The notes: a model not told the origin generated them from the letters alone. Positions 44,647-53,630 are shown, counted from the stretch's first letter. The stretch is DNA of 64,000 nt from Exiguobacterium aurantiacum (GCF_001766415.1 NZ_MKXO01000001.1:434001-498000); one strand, 5' to 3'. Made by a program: numbers and translations.

Positions 44647-45946
44647 ATCATTTTGGCTCATCGCTTACCCGCTCGTGCTCGCCGGTTTCTCAACGCCGCT
44701 GCTTGGTGTCGTCGATACGATTGTAATCGCGAACACGGACGAATTGACCGCGATTGGTGCAGTCGCCGTCGGTGCGGTCGTCTTTAACACCCTTTATTGG
44801 CTGTTCGGCTTTCTAAAGATTAGTACGAGCGGATTCACAGCGCAAGCACTCGGGAAACAAGATGCAACACGCGTTCAAATGAGTTTGTTCCGGCCGCTCG
44901 TCATCGCGTTTGTTGTTGGAACAAGTTTTCTCTTGTTCCTGATCCCGATTCGCGAAACCGCCATTCATCTACTTGTAACGGATGCATCCATGGCCGACTC
45001 CGTTCGGACTTATATTACGACGCGACTTTACGCCGCTCCATTCGCGCTTGGTACGTACGTCCTACTCGGCTGGCTGATTGGGCATGGGAGCGTGCGCACC
45101 GCCTTAGTCATCCAAGTCGGTGGCAACCTGATGAACATCATCTTAGACGTTTGGTTTATCCACGTGTTTTACGATCCGGTTGCCGGGATTGCTTTTGCGA
45201 CGAGTTTGTCAGAAGTGATGACGTTTGGATTGGGTTGGCTGTTCGTACAAAGCCGTATCACGTTTTCCGCACAGATAAGCCGCGATTTGATGAACACGGG
45301 CGCTTATATTACTTATTTGACCGTCAACCGTGACTTGTTCATCCGTACCGTCTTCTTACTTCTCATGACGGGCTCGTTCACTGCACTTGGAGCCAAACAA
45401 GGCGTCGAGGCATTGAGTGCGAATGCCATCTTGTTTCAATTTCAGTATGTGATCGCTTATTGGTTCAGCGGCATCGGTCAAGCTTCCACCGTATTGATTG
45501 GGCGCGCAATCGGGCAAAAATCGAATGAAACCTATCGACTCACGGTTCAGATCGGCTCTCGGTTTATTTTGTGGTCAACGGTTATTATCACCGTACTACT
45601 GTCAGTGGCACAGGATGGAATCATTCACCTCTTCACGGAAGATATAGCGCTCCGCTCGACGATTGAGACGTATTATATGTGGATTATTTTGTATCCGTTC
45701 ATCGGTGGTTTGGCCATGTTGTATGAAGGTGTCTTTGCCGGCATCGGAGACGCTCGGCCCGTCCGTAACTCACTCATCTATGCGTTTATCGTGTTTACGA
45801 TTGTGGCCTTCTTGCTCGTCCCCTCCATCGGGAATCATGGGGTTTGGTTAGCTTTTCTTTGCTTCAGTCTCACACGGTCGCTCTCGTTGGCGATGAATGA
45901 ACGCAGGAGACGAAATTGTCTGTTTTCGCCATCTCACCTTTCATAA
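44633..45946 (+). CDS. MATE efflux protein, DinF-like
   Basis: A 437-residue MATE transporter with twelve spans. PLLGVVDTIVIANTDELTAIGAVAVG and the FGFLKISTSGFTAQALG loop are the DinF-branch marks. It should export an organic cation or small molecule in exchange for H+ or Na+. It is the last gene of the operon, overlapping the ATPase by 14 bases. In known metallophore loci an exporter (an MFS protein in the staphylopine locus) accompanies the importer; here a MATE holds that place, but its substrate is unknown. ATG 44633 is used; its ribosome site AGAAGGG is rather far away. Confidence 0.85.
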   Translation: MVSTKSFWLIAYPLVLAGFSTPLLGVVDTIVIANTDELTAIGAVAVGAVVFNTLYWLFGFLKISTSGFTAQALGKQDATRVQMSLFRPLVIAFVVGTSFLLFLIPIRETAIHLLVTDASMADSVRTYITTRLYAAPFALGTYVLLGWLIGHGSVRTALVIQVGGNLMNIILDVWFIHVFYDPVAGIAFATSLSEVMTFGLGWLFVQSRITFSAQISRDLMNTGAYITYLTVNRDLFIRTVFLLLMTGSFTALGAKQGVEALSANAILFQFQYVIAYWFSGIGQASTVLIGRAIGQKSNETYRLTVQIGSRFILWSTVIITVLLSVAQDGIIHLFTEDIALRSTIETYYMWIILYPFIGGLAMLYEGVFAGIGDARPVRNSLIYAFIVFTIVAFLLVPSIGNHGVWLAFLCFSLTRSLSLAMNERRRRNCLFSPSHLS

Positions 45947-46020
45947 AAATGGTATAGTGAAAAGATATTACAAAGTCGAAAGATAGAAATACGAAAACCC
46001 AAAGACGGTTGGTGCAATCT

Positions 46021-46305
46021 ATGAATAATGTTTACAATCCGAATCAACAAATAAAGAAAAAGCGCTACCTGTGCGCTTTCCTCCTCCTCGCCTTGCTCAA
46101 TACAGTACAACATGCATACGACATTGGTTTTGACGCATCCTCTCCGTACCGACTCGTCGGCGGTCTAGTTTTTTATGCATTCTTGCTTTATTTTGGGCTG
46201 AGAAATAAAGCGTGGGCTGAGATCGCGATCAAGTTTGTCGTCTGGTTCAACGTCATCGCTTTATCCGTCATCCTCCTGTTCATGGGACTTTCCTTAATTG
46301 CATGA
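46021..46305 (+). CDS. 94-residue membrane protein, unknown function
   Basis: Three hydrophobic spans (about 17-30, 45-60 and 68-90) after a polar start (MNNVYNPNQQIKKKRY). No family recognised; it resembles small YoaI-like membrane proteins only in general. A TTG 4 codons earlier is an alternative start. It is followed by a bidirectional terminator shared with adhE. Confidence 0.62.
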   Translation: MNNVYNPNQQIKKKRYLCAFLLLALLNTVQHAYDIGFDASSPYRLVGGLVFYAFLLYFGLRNKAWAEIAIKFVVWFNVIALSVILLFMGLSLIA

Positions 46306-46306
46306 C

Positions 46307-46342
46307 AAAAGGCGACCACTCGTTGGAGTGATCGCCTTTTTT
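46307..46342. terminator. bidirectional terminator between 46021 gene and adhE
   Basis: AAAAGGCGA...CACTC and GAGTG...TCGCCTTTT make a long stem with a one-base bulge and a GTTG loop; the T run follows on the plus strand and the A run serves the minus strand. Confidence 0.88.
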
Positions 46343-46345
46343 TGA

Positions 46346-48937
46346 TTATACGCCTTCGTACGCTGCGTACATGATTTCTTTCAATTCTTCGACGAGCGGC
46401 ATTTTCGGGTTCGCCGTCGTACATTGGTCTTCGAACGCGTCGACCGCCATTTTGTCGATCTTCGCATCGAGGTCCGCTTTCTTGATGCCTTGTGCTTTGA
46501 ACGAGAGTTTGATGTTCAAGCGCTGTCCGAGCTCGATGATCGCTTGGACGAGTGACTCGACGCCTTCTTCAGTCGTCTTCGCCGGGAGTCCGAGGAAGCG
46601 TGCGATTTCAGCGTAGCGCTCGTCAGCGATGAATGACTCATATTTCGGGAACGCCGCAAGTTTCGATGGGCGTGTCGCGTTGTAGCGGATGACGTGCGGC
46701 ATGAGGATCGCGTTCGTCCGACCGTGCGGCACGTGGAACTCGCCACCGATTTTGTGCGCGATCGAGTGGTTGATTCCGAGGAACGCGTTCGCGAATGCCA
46801 TACCGGCCATTGTTGAGGCATTGTGCACTTTTTGACGAGCTTCAGCGTCGCTTCCGTTTTCGTAAGCTTTCGGGAGGTAGTCGAAGATCATCTTCATCGA
46901 ACGGAGGGCAAGTCCGTCTGTATAGTCGTTCGCCATGACCGATACGTACGCTTCGATGGCGTGTGTCAAGACGTCCATTCCTGTGTCAGCCGTGATTGAA
47001 GCCGGTACCGTCATAACGAACTCAGGGTCGATGATGGCGACGTCTGGTGTGATCGCGTAGTCGGCGATCGGGTATTTGACGTTCCGTTTTTTATCAGTGA
47101 TGACCGTGAACGGTGTCACTTCTGAACCTGTACCTGACGTTGTCGGGATCGCGACGAACATCGACTTGTTGCCGAGCGTCGGGAACTTGTACGTCCGTTT
47201 GCGAATATCCATGAACTTCTGGCGAAGGTTTGAGAACTTCTCTTCTGGACGTTCGTAGAAGAGCCACATCCCTTTCGCAGCATCCATCGGTGATCCACCA
47301 CCGAGCGCGATGATCATATCCGGTTGGAATTGGCGCATCGCTTCAGCACCTGCCATGACCGTCTCGACCGATGGATCTGGTTCGACTTGGTCGAAGATGC
47401 GGTAGTCAACACCAGCCGGCAAGTTTTTGATGACTTTGTCAGCAAATCCGAGTTTGACCATCATTTCGTCTGTGACGATCATTGCTCGTTTTTTTGACGT
47501 GAGCGACTGCAAGTATTGAACCGAGTTTTTCTCGAAGTAAATTTTTTCAGGGACTTTAAACCATTGCATATTCACGCGACGTCTCGCCACCTTTTTCACG
47601 TTGAGTAGATGTTTCGCCGTCACGTTCTCAGAGACGGAGTTTTTACCGTACGACCCACAACCGAGTGTGAGTGATGGTGTCATTTCGTTGTAAAGGTCAC
47701 CGATACCGCCGTGTGCCGTTGGCGAGTTGACGATGATGCGGCAAGCTTTCATGCGAAGTCCGAACGCGAGGATCGCGTCGTCGTCTGTCGAGTGAATTGC
47801 GGCCGTATGACCGAGACCACCGATTTCAAGCATTTTCTCAGCGATCGCGAAGCCTTCTTCTCGTGATTGAACTTTATAAGCGCCGAGCACCGGGCTGAGC
47901 TTCTCGTGTGAGAGCAGTTCTGTTGCGCCGACTGTCTCGAGTTCAGCGATCAAGATTTTCGTGTCGGCCGGGACGCTGAGTCCAGCTTTCTCGGCGATCC
48001 ATGCTGCCGGTTTCCCGACGATCTCAGGGTTGACCGCACATGTGTCTGTCTTGATGACGAGTGTTTCGAGTTTGGCTTTTTCTTCTGGTGAGCAGAAGTA
48101 GCAGCCGAGCGCTGTCATTTCACGTTTCACGTCTTCATATACTTCTTGGTCGACGATGATCGCTTGTTCTGACGCACAAATCATGCCGTTATCGAACGTT
48201 TTCGATAAGATGACGTCCGAGATGGCGCGTTTTACTTTCGCTGTCTTGTCGATATAAGCCGGGACGTTACCAGGTCCGACGCCGAGCGCTGGTTTACCTG
48301 TCGAGTAAGCCGACTTCACCATTGCCGCGCCGCCTGTTGCGAGTACCATGGCCACGCCTGGGTGGTTCATGAGTGCTTTCGTCGCGTCGAGTGACGGTTT
48401 TTCGACCCATTGGATCAAATGTTCCGGTGCACCTGCTGCGATCGCTGCGTCACGAAGGACGCGGGCCGCTGCACTTGAACATTGTTGTGCTGACGGGTGG
48501 AAGCCGAAAATGATCGGGTTACGTGTTTTGATGGCGATGATCGCTTTGAACATCGTCGTTGATGTCGGGTTCGTGACCGGTGTGACCCCGGCGACGACAC
48601 CGACCGGCTCGGCGATGTATGTGATGCCGTTTTGCTCATCGTCTTCGATGACGCCGACTGTTTTCTCACCGCGAAGTGAGTTGAAAATATATTCTGTCGC
48701 AAAGATGTTTTTGATCATCTTGTCTTCAAACACACCGCGACCTGTTTCTTCAAATGCATGTTTAGCGAGTGCGACGTGTTGCTCGAGTCCGGCTAACGCC
48801 ATCGCTTGGACGATCGTGTCGATTTTCTCTTGGTCAAACGTCATCAACGTGTCGAGTGCCGTGTGCGCTTGCTTGACGAGCGTGTCGACCATCTGTTCTG
48901 CTGATGTTTCCACTACTGCTTTCTCTTTAACTGCCAT
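46346..48937 (-). CDS. adhE: bifunctional acetaldehyde/alcohol dehydrogenase
   Basis: An 863-residue fermentative enzyme that turns acetyl-CoA to acetaldehyde and then ethanol, recycling NADH. The N-terminal aldehyde dehydrogenase (about 1-440) has the catalytic Cys in DNGMICASEQ; the C-terminal iron-dependent alcohol dehydrogenase (about 450-860) has GGGSPMDAAK and the metal-binding histidines of HAIEAYVS, HSIAHKIGGEFHVPHGR. The ATG at 48937 is chosen for the site GAGGAGGAAAC; the frame continues upstream for 41 codons without a ribosome site. A Rex box lies at 49077 and cre-like sites at 49187 and 49233. Confidence 0.95.
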   Translation of the reverse strand: MAVKEKAVVETSAEQMVDTLVKQAHTALDTLMTFDQEKIDTIVQAMALAGLEQHVALAKHAFEETGRGVFEDKMIKNIFATEYIFNSLRGEKTVGVIEDDEQNGITYIAEPVGVVAGVTPVTNPTSTTMFKAIIAIKTRNPIIFGFHPSAQQCSSAAARVLRDAAIAAGAPEHLIQWVEKPSLDATKALMNHPGVAMVLATGGAAMVKSAYSTGKPALGVGPGNVPAYIDKTAKVKRAISDVILSKTFDNGMICASEQAIIVDQEVYEDVKREMTALGCYFCSPEEKAKLETLVIKTDTCAVNPEIVGKPAAWIAEKAGLSVPADTKILIAELETVGATELLSHEKLSPVLGAYKVQSREEGFAIAEKMLEIGGLGHTAAIHSTDDDAILAFGLRMKACRIIVNSPTAHGGIGDLYNEMTPSLTLGCGSYGKNSVSENVTAKHLLNVKKVARRRVNMQWFKVPEKIYFEKNSVQYLQSLTSKKRAMIVTDEMMVKLGFADKVIKNLPAGVDYRIFDQVEPDPSVETVMAGAEAMRQFQPDMIIALGGGSPMDAAKGMWLFYERPEEKFSNLRQKFMDIRKRTYKFPTLGNKSMFVAIPTTSGTGSEVTPFTVITDKKRNVKYPIADYAITPDVAIIDPEFVMTVPASITADTGMDVLTHAIEAYVSVMANDYTDGLALRSMKMIFDYLPKAYENGSDAEARQKVHNASTMAGMAFANAFLGINHSIAHKIGGEFHVPHGRTNAILMPHVIRYNATRPSKLAAFPKYESFIADERYAEIARFLGLPAKTTEEGVESLVQAIIELGQRLNIKLSFKAQGIKKADLDAKIDKMAVDAFEDQCTTANPKMPLVEELKEIMYAAYEGV

Positions 48938-49076
48938 GTTGGTTTCCTCCTCATGAATGAGAGCTGATCTTCTGACTTGATGGAGAGCACGGGATAATCG
49001 GTTTGCCTGATAAGAGTTTGTGCTTTCCTTCACATTCATAGAATACACCGTTTCATTCAATTTGTGCGTGACAACA

Positions 49077-49094
49077 ATGTGAACTCTTTCACAA
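49077..49094. promoter_or_regulatory. Rex-binding site upstream of adhE
   Basis: ATGTGAACTCTTTCACAA matches the redox-sensing Rex consensus TTGTGAA-N4-TTCACAA at 13 of 14 fixed positions (first base differs). Rex represses fermentation genes when NADH is low, which fits adhE. Confidence 0.8.
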
Positions 49095-49186
49095 TATTTT
49101 TTTGCTGTTTGAGGATAGGTCTTGATTTTTACAGATCAGCTCAGTAAAATCGTATGCGTTTTCATGAAAACAAGGACAGATCCATA

Positions 49187-49200
49187 TGTAAACGCTTACA
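49187..49200. promoter_or_regulatory. catabolite-responsive element (cre), perfect palindrome
   Basis: TGTAAACGCTTACA is a perfect match to TGNAANCGNTNNCA (CcpA site) in the 380-base interval between adhE and the marR gene. Whether it acts on adhE, marR or both cannot be told. Confidence 0.7.
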
Positions 49201-49232
49201 TTGTTTGTGTCATTAGTTTGGCGGAATCGGTG

Positions 49233-49246
49233 TGTAAATGCTCACA
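49233..49246. promoter_or_regulatory. second cre-like site
   Basis: TGTAAATGCTCACA resembles a CcpA site with the central CG replaced by TG; it lies 46 bases from the first cre. Confidence 0.45.
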
Positions 49247-49283
49247 GTCCGATGATTGCTCGTCCACCCCGCCTGTGGTCGTG

Positions 49284-49289
49284 TATAAT
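49284..49289 (+). promoter_or_regulatory. -10 box of the marR gene
   Basis: TATAAT lies 29 bases before the marR start. No good -35 was found 16-18 bases upstream; the cre-like sites lie further up. Confidence 0.45.
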
Positions 49290-49317
49290 GAAGAAAGAAC
49301 CTGACTAGGAAGTGACT

Positions 49318-49770
49318 ATGACTATGCCAAGACAAGATGCAGCCGATCAGTTTGTGAAACTGATCCCGTTAATCAGAAGAAAACTGCTCCGCCGCTCCGA
49401 CCTCCCGCAAATCCCGAACTTGAACTTCTCTCACTTTCATCTACTGATGTTGATCGAGGATGAAGGCGCGGTCACGAACGGACAAATTAGTGAGACGTTA
49501 TCGATTGCCCCGCCGAACGTGACGCCGCTCATCACGAAGCTCGTCGACGAAGGGTATATTACACGTGTCCCTGACGAGCGCGACCGCCGTGTCATCTGGA
49601 ACCAATTGACCGACCAAGGAGAGCGCGTGCTCCTCGAGCGGCGCGACTCGTTTCGGCGCCTGTTCGAGGATCGGTTAGCGTTCCTCGATGAGGATGAGAC
49701 CGACCGCTTGATCGACAGTTTAAAGACGCTGACCGAGATCGTTGAGAAGATGGACAAGAGCGAGGGATGA
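49318..49770 (+). CDS. MarR-family transcriptional regulator
   Basis: A 150-residue regulator with a winged helix-turn-helix (TNGQISETLSIAPPNVTPLI then the wing DERDRRVIWNQLT) flanked by dimerisation helices. The sensor ligand is unknown; MarR proteins respond to phenolic compounds, oxidants or metals. ATG 49318 is taken, with AGGA 7 bases upstream; the next ATG two codons later is an alternative. It faces away from adhE with cre and Rex sites in the shared region. Confidence 0.85.
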   Translation: MTMPRQDAADQFVKLIPLIRRKLLRRSDLPQIPNLNFSHFHLLMLIEDEGAVTNGQISETLSIAPPNVTPLITKLVDEGYITRVPDERDRRVIWNQLTDQGERVLLERRDSFRRLFEDRLAFLDEDETDRLIDSLKTLTEIVEKMDKSEG

Positions 49771-49777
49771 TTTTCTC

Positions 49778-49806
49778 TCGTCAACGCTCGCTTCTTCTTA
49801 TATAAT
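49778..49806 (+). promoter_or_regulatory. promoter of the yebC-family gene
   Basis: TCGTCA (49778-49783) and TATAAT (49801-49806) are 17 bases apart; the -10 is perfect, the -35 matches four of six. Confidence 0.55.
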
Positions 49807-49849
49807 CAACAGTGAATCTATCGAACAATGGAAAGTGAGATGACACGTA

Positions 49850-50563
49850 ATGGGTCGTAAATGGAACAACATTAAAGAGAAAAAGGCGTCTAAAGACGCC
49901 AATACGAGTCGTATCTACGCGAAGTTCGGCCGCGAGATCTACATCGTCGCCCGCCAAGGTGAACCTGATCCGGAATTGAACCAATCGCTCAAGTTCGTCG
50001 TCGAGCGCGCGAAGACGTATAACGTCCCGAAAGCGATCATCGACCGGGCCATCGACAAAGCGAAAGGCGGCGACGAAGAGAACTTCGACGAACTCCGCTA
50101 TGAGGGCTTTGGGCCGAGCGGGTCGATGCTCATCGTCGACACGCTCACGAACAACGTCAACCGGACCGCCTCTGAAGTTCGGGCCGCGTTCGGCAAGAAC
50201 GGTGGTAACATGGGAGTCAGCGGGTCGGTCGCGTATATGTTCGATGCGACGGCCGTCATCGGTGTCGGCGGGATGACAGCAGACGACGTGCTCGAACTCA
50301 TGATGGAGCACGACCTCGATGTCCGTGACGTCATCGAAGAAGACGAGACGGTCATCGTCTATGCCGAGCCGGAAGAATTCCATGCCGTCCAGACCGCGTT
50401 CAAAGCGGCGGGTGTGGAGACGTTCGAAGTCGCCGAGCTGACGATGCTACCGCAAAACGAAGTCGAACTCGACGAAGCGTCGAAAGAGCAATTCGAGAAA
50501 CTACTCGACGTACTCGAAGACTTAGAAGACGTTCGTCAGGTGTACCATAACGTCGAACTATGA
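49850..50563 (+). CDS. YebC/PmpR-family protein (YeeN-like)
   Basis: A 237-residue member of the YebC family, nearly identical at the start to Bacillus YeeN ([20 protein letters not shown]). Three-domain layout: N-terminal helical domain to about 75, a middle domain with [18 protein letters not shown] and a C-terminal alpha/beta domain. Long called DNA-binding regulators; recent work assigns some YebC proteins to easing ribosome stalling on proline tracts, so a translational role is equally possible. It has its own promoter and terminator. Confidence 0.92.
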   Translation: MGRKWNNIKEKKASKDANTSRIYAKFGREIYIVARQGEPDPELNQSLKFVVERAKTYNVPKAIIDRAIDKAKGGDEENFDELRYEGFGPSGSMLIVDTLTNNVNRTASEVRAAFGKNGGNMGVSGSVAYMFDATAVIGVGGMTADDVLELMMEHDLDVRDVIEEDETVIVYAEPEEFHAVQTAFKAAGVETFEVAELTMLPQNEVELDEASKEQFEKLLDVLEDLEDVRQVYHNVEL

Positions 50564-50567
50564 TGAA

Positions 50568-50602
50568 GAAGCGATAACTTTTCGAAGTTGTCGCTTTTTT
50601 TG
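50568..50602 (+). terminator. terminator of the yebC-family gene
   Basis: AAGCGATAACTT-TTCG-AAGTTGTCGCTT forms a 12-bp stem (one A-G wobble-type mismatch region) with a UUCG loop and a seven-T tail. Confidence 0.88.
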
Positions 50603-50710
50603 TTTTCATGATTTGACAAGTCATAAAACGTATGTTAAATTTCAAAAGTCTTTATCGTATTAAAGCGATAACAAGAGAAAGAACTTATGATTCGAAAGGT
50701 GTTGGAACTC

Positions 50711-52030
50711 ATGAATGCTGTATTATTAGCTGTCATTGTCTTATTTGCTCTCGCGATCAGTCGTGTCCATATCGTCTTATCGCTCATCCTCGCCGCCATC
50801 GTCGGTGGACTTGTCGGAGGACTCGGTTTCAACGACACGTTGACCGCTTTCAGCGACGGGCTTGGTGGCGGTGCCACGATCGCCCTCAGCTACGCCCTGC
50901 TCGGCGCGTTCGCTGTCGGCTTGTCAAAGACCGGCCTGCCTGATGTCCTGGCTGAACGGTTGATCAGCATGTCTGGCCGTGATGTGACCGGCAAGAGTGT
51001 CGGTCGCGTCAAAGCGATACTGCTGTCGCTGCTGCTCTTACTCGCTATCAGCTCACAGAACGTCTTACCGATCCACATCGCCTTCATCCCGATCGTCGTA
51101 CCGCCGTTACTCGTCTTGTTCAATGAGTTGAAACTCGATCGCCGGCTCGTCGCGACGATCCTCACGTTCGGGCTTGTCACACCGTACATGTTGCTACCGG
51201 TCGGCTTCGGCGGCATCTACTTGAACGAGATTTTGCTCCCGAACGTCGAGACGAACGGGATGGCCGTCGGTGACGTCAATATCGTCAGCATCATGGCCAT
51301 CCCGGCACTCGGTATGCTCGTCGGACTCATCACCGCTTTCTTCCACTACCGGAAACCGCGGTCGTATGAAACGATCCAACTCGGTCCGAGCGACTATGAG
51401 GTCCGCACGTTGAGCAACATGAAGATTTGGTTGACGGCGATCGTCGTCTTGGTCGTCTTGGTCGTTCAATTGCAGACCGAATCGATGATCGCTTCGGCCG
51501 TGACCGGTTTGATCCTGTTGACGCTCTTCCGTCTCATCCCTTGGTCAGAAGCAGACGATATCTTTACGAGCGGCATGCGCATGATGGCCTTCATCGGTTT
51601 CGTCATGATCGCTGCGAGCGGATTCGCCGCCGTCATCCGTGAAACGGGTGCGATTGAACCGCTCGTGAGCGGAGCAAGCAACTTGATGGGTGACTCGCAG
51701 TTCCTCGCCGCCCTCGTCATGCTCCTCGTCGGTCTCGTCATCACACTCGGTATCGGCTCGAGCTTTTCGACCATACCGATCATCGCCGCTATCTTCGTGC
51801 CGTTATGTATCCAGTACGGTTTCTCGGTCGAGGCGACGATCGCCATCATTGGAACGGCCGGAGCACTCGGTGACGCCGGTAGCCCGGCGAGTGATTCGAC
51901 GCTCGGACCGACGAGCGGTTTGAACGCGGACGGGCAACACGACCACTTGCGTGAGACGGTCTGGCCGACGTTCCTCCACTACAACATCCCGCTCATCGTC
52001 TTCGGTTTGATTGCCGCAATGGTGCTGTAA
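50711..52030 (+). CDS. Na+/H+ antiporter family (NhaC-like) protein
   Basis: A 439-residue transporter with about ten to twelve spans. The N-terminal region (VLLAVIVLFALAISRVHIVL) and the core (ISSQNVLPIHIAFIPIVVPP, the GIGSSFSTIPIIAAIFVPLC loop and DAGSPASDSTLGPTSGLN) match the Na_H_antiport_2/NhaC group as I know it. It probably swaps Na+ or another small ion for H+; members have also been linked to amino-acid exchange. ATG 50711 is chosen for AAAGGTG 10 bases upstream; 50687 is the alternative. Confidence 0.82.
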   Translation: MNAVLLAVIVLFALAISRVHIVLSLILAAIVGGLVGGLGFNDTLTAFSDGLGGGATIALSYALLGAFAVGLSKTGLPDVLAERLISMSGRDVTGKSVGRVKAILLSLLLLLAISSQNVLPIHIAFIPIVVPPLLVLFNELKLDRRLVATILTFGLVTPYMLLPVGFGGIYLNEILLPNVETNGMAVGDVNIVSIMAIPALGMLVGLITAFFHYRKPRSYETIQLGPSDYEVRTLSNMKIWLTAIVVLVVLVVQLQTESMIASAVTGLILLTLFRLIPWSEADDIFTSGMRMMAFIGFVMIAASGFAAVIRETGAIEPLVSGASNLMGDSQFLAALVMLLVGLVITLGIGSSFSTIPIIAAIFVPLCIQYGFSVEATIAIIGTAGALGDAGSPASDSTLGPTSGLNADGQHDHLRETVWPTFLHYNIPLIVFGLIAAMVL

Positions 52031-52123
52031 TCACTTCCGGTTACGCCGCGCGTAAATCGTGCCGAGCAAGACGAGCACGAGTAAAAACCAAAAACCCGTA
52101 TACATGAGGACTTCTATTAGCAT
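52031..52123 (-). CDS. 30-residue single-span membrane peptide
   Basis: The frame begins MLIEVLMYTGFWFLLVLVLL and ends in basic residues (GTIYARRNRK). One hydrophobic span, inside-positive C-terminus. AGGAGG lies 7 bases before the ATG. Its stop is adjacent to the stop of the convergent antiporter. The same composition recurs in the 31-residue gene at 1287, but the sequences differ. No family recognised. Confidence 0.6.
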   Translation of the reverse strand: MLIEVLMYTGFWFLLVLVLLGTIYARRNRK

Positions 52124-52149
52124 CTCTGACTCCTCCTATTGATCAATCT

Positions 52150-52180
52150 AAAAAGGAGCGACATCGCGTCGCTCCTTTTT
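52150..52180. terminator. bidirectional terminator between gltD and the 30-residue gene
   Basis: AAAAAGGAGCGAC-ATCGC-GTCGCTCCTTTTT makes a 13-bp perfect stem with A and T runs, touching the gltD stop. Confidence 0.9.
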
Positions 52181-53630
52181 ATGATGAAGTTTTTAGACGA
52201 GATTGACAAGCCTCCAAGTAAGCGTCGACCGTTTCGGCGACTTCTCGCCCTTCGCGGATCGCCCAGACGATCAAGCTTTGTCCGCGTCTCGCGTCCCCGG
52301 CGACGAAGACGCCGTCTACGTTCGAAACGTAGTCTTGCTTCGCTTCGACGCCAAGTTTGCGCAATTCGGATTCAGGACGTTCAAAACCGATGGCGACGAG
52401 GACGAGGTCGGCCGGATACGTCTTAACTGAATCTTCGACGACGAAGAACGTCGCGTGACCGTCTGGTTTGACGATCTTCTCCATCCGTTCCGTCTCGATG
52501 CCGGCGACGCGACCGTCTTGGCTAATAACTCGGTTCGAGCGGATCAAATACGTTCTCGGGTCATGCTCATAACGTTCGATCGCCTCGGCGTAAGCATAAT
52601 CGACCGAAAGCGTGTCTGGTTGAAGTGGCCACGGACGTTCTGGCGCCCGGAACATGCCTTTTTCCGGGTGTTTGCCGAACTGTGTGACCGATTTCGCACC
52701 TTGCCGGATCGCCGTCGCGACACAATCGGCCCCGGTGTCACCGCCACCGATGACGATGACGTCTTTCCCGGCCGCGTCATACTGTGCGTCGATCATTTTT
52801 CCGCCGAGCACCCGTGTCGACTCGGTCAAATAGTCCATCGCCGGTTCGACGCCGGTCGCGTCGTCCCCTTCGATCCCGAGCATTCGCTGTTTCTGCGCCC
52901 CCGTCGCGAGGATGACGGCATCAAACTTGTGGCGGAGTGACTCGACCGTCACATCAACACCGACGTTGACACCTGTCTTAAAGCGGATTCCTTCCGCTGC
53001 CAGCAAGTGAATCCGGCGCCGGACGACGTCTTTATCAAGCTTCATGTTTGGGATCCCGTAAAACAACAACCCGCCCGCCTCGTCAGCTTTTTCATACACA
53101 GTGACGTGATGACCGATTTGATTCAACTGGTCCGCCGCAGCGAGACCCGCCGGACCACTGCCGATGATGGCGACCGAGCGTCCGGTCCGCATCTGGACGA
53201 GTCGCGGCTGGACCCACCCTTCTTCAAAGGCGCGGTCGATAATCGTCCGTTCGATCGATTTGATGGCGACCGGGTCTTCGCTGATGCCGAGCGTACACGA
53301 CCCTTCACATGGGGCCGGACAGACGCGGCCCGTGAACTCTGGGAAGTTGTTCGTCTCCATCAACCGCTCGTAGGCACGATACCAGTCTTGGTCCGAGACG
53401 AGCTTGTTCCATTCCGGAATCAAGTTGTGGATCGGGCACCCGATCGTCTCTTGCCCGATCATGTCACCGACGTGACAAAACGGGGTCCCGCAGTCCATGC
53501 AGCGCTCGGCCTGCTTGACGATCGGTTCATCGTCCATCCGGGATGCATACTCATCATAGTCACGTATCCGCTCGAGCACTGTACGCTCAGGGAGCGTCTC
53601 ACGTGGGATATCGATAAATTTATGTCTCAT
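52179..53630 (-). CDS. gltD: glutamate synthase small subunit (NADPH)
   Basis: A 483-residue flavoprotein that feeds electrons from NADPH to GltB. The N-terminal iron-sulfur cysteines sit in QAERCMDCGTPFCH and ETIGCPIHNLIPEW plus PAPCEGSCTLG; FAD motif GSGPAGLAAADQL and NADPH motif GGGDTGAD follow. It overlaps the gltB stop by 4 bases and ends at the shared terminator. The order gltB-gltD is that of many Bacillales. Confidence 0.96.
   Translation of the reverse strand: MRHKFIDIPRETLPERTVLERIRDYDEYASRMDDEPIVKQAERCMDCGTPFCHVGDMIGQETIGCPIHNLIPEWNKLVSDQDWYRAYERLMETNNFPEFTGRVCPAPCEGSCTLGISEDPVAIKSIERTIIDRAFEEGWVQPRLVQMRTGRSVAIIGSGPAGLAAADQLNQIGHHVTVYEKADEAGGLLFYGIPNMKLDKDVVRRRIHLLAAEGIRFKTGVNVGVDVTVESLRHKFDAVILATGAQKQRMLGIEGDDATGVEPAMDYLTESTRVLGGKMIDAQYDAAGKDVIVIGGGDTGADCVATAIRQGAKSVTQFGKHPEKGMFRAPERPWPLQPDTLSVDYAYAEAIERYEHDPRTYLIRSNRVISQDGRVAGIETERMEKIVKPDGHATFFVVEDSVKTYPADLVLVAIGFERPESELRKLGVEAKQDYVSNVDGVFVAGDARRGQSLIVWAIREGREVAETVDAYLEACQSRLKTSS

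Noticed and set aside
49000-49317. an additional short protein gene between adhE and marR
   Set aside because: Frames exist on both strands but lack ribosome sites and run through the Rex and cre sites; the upstream extension of adhE likewise has no ribosome site.
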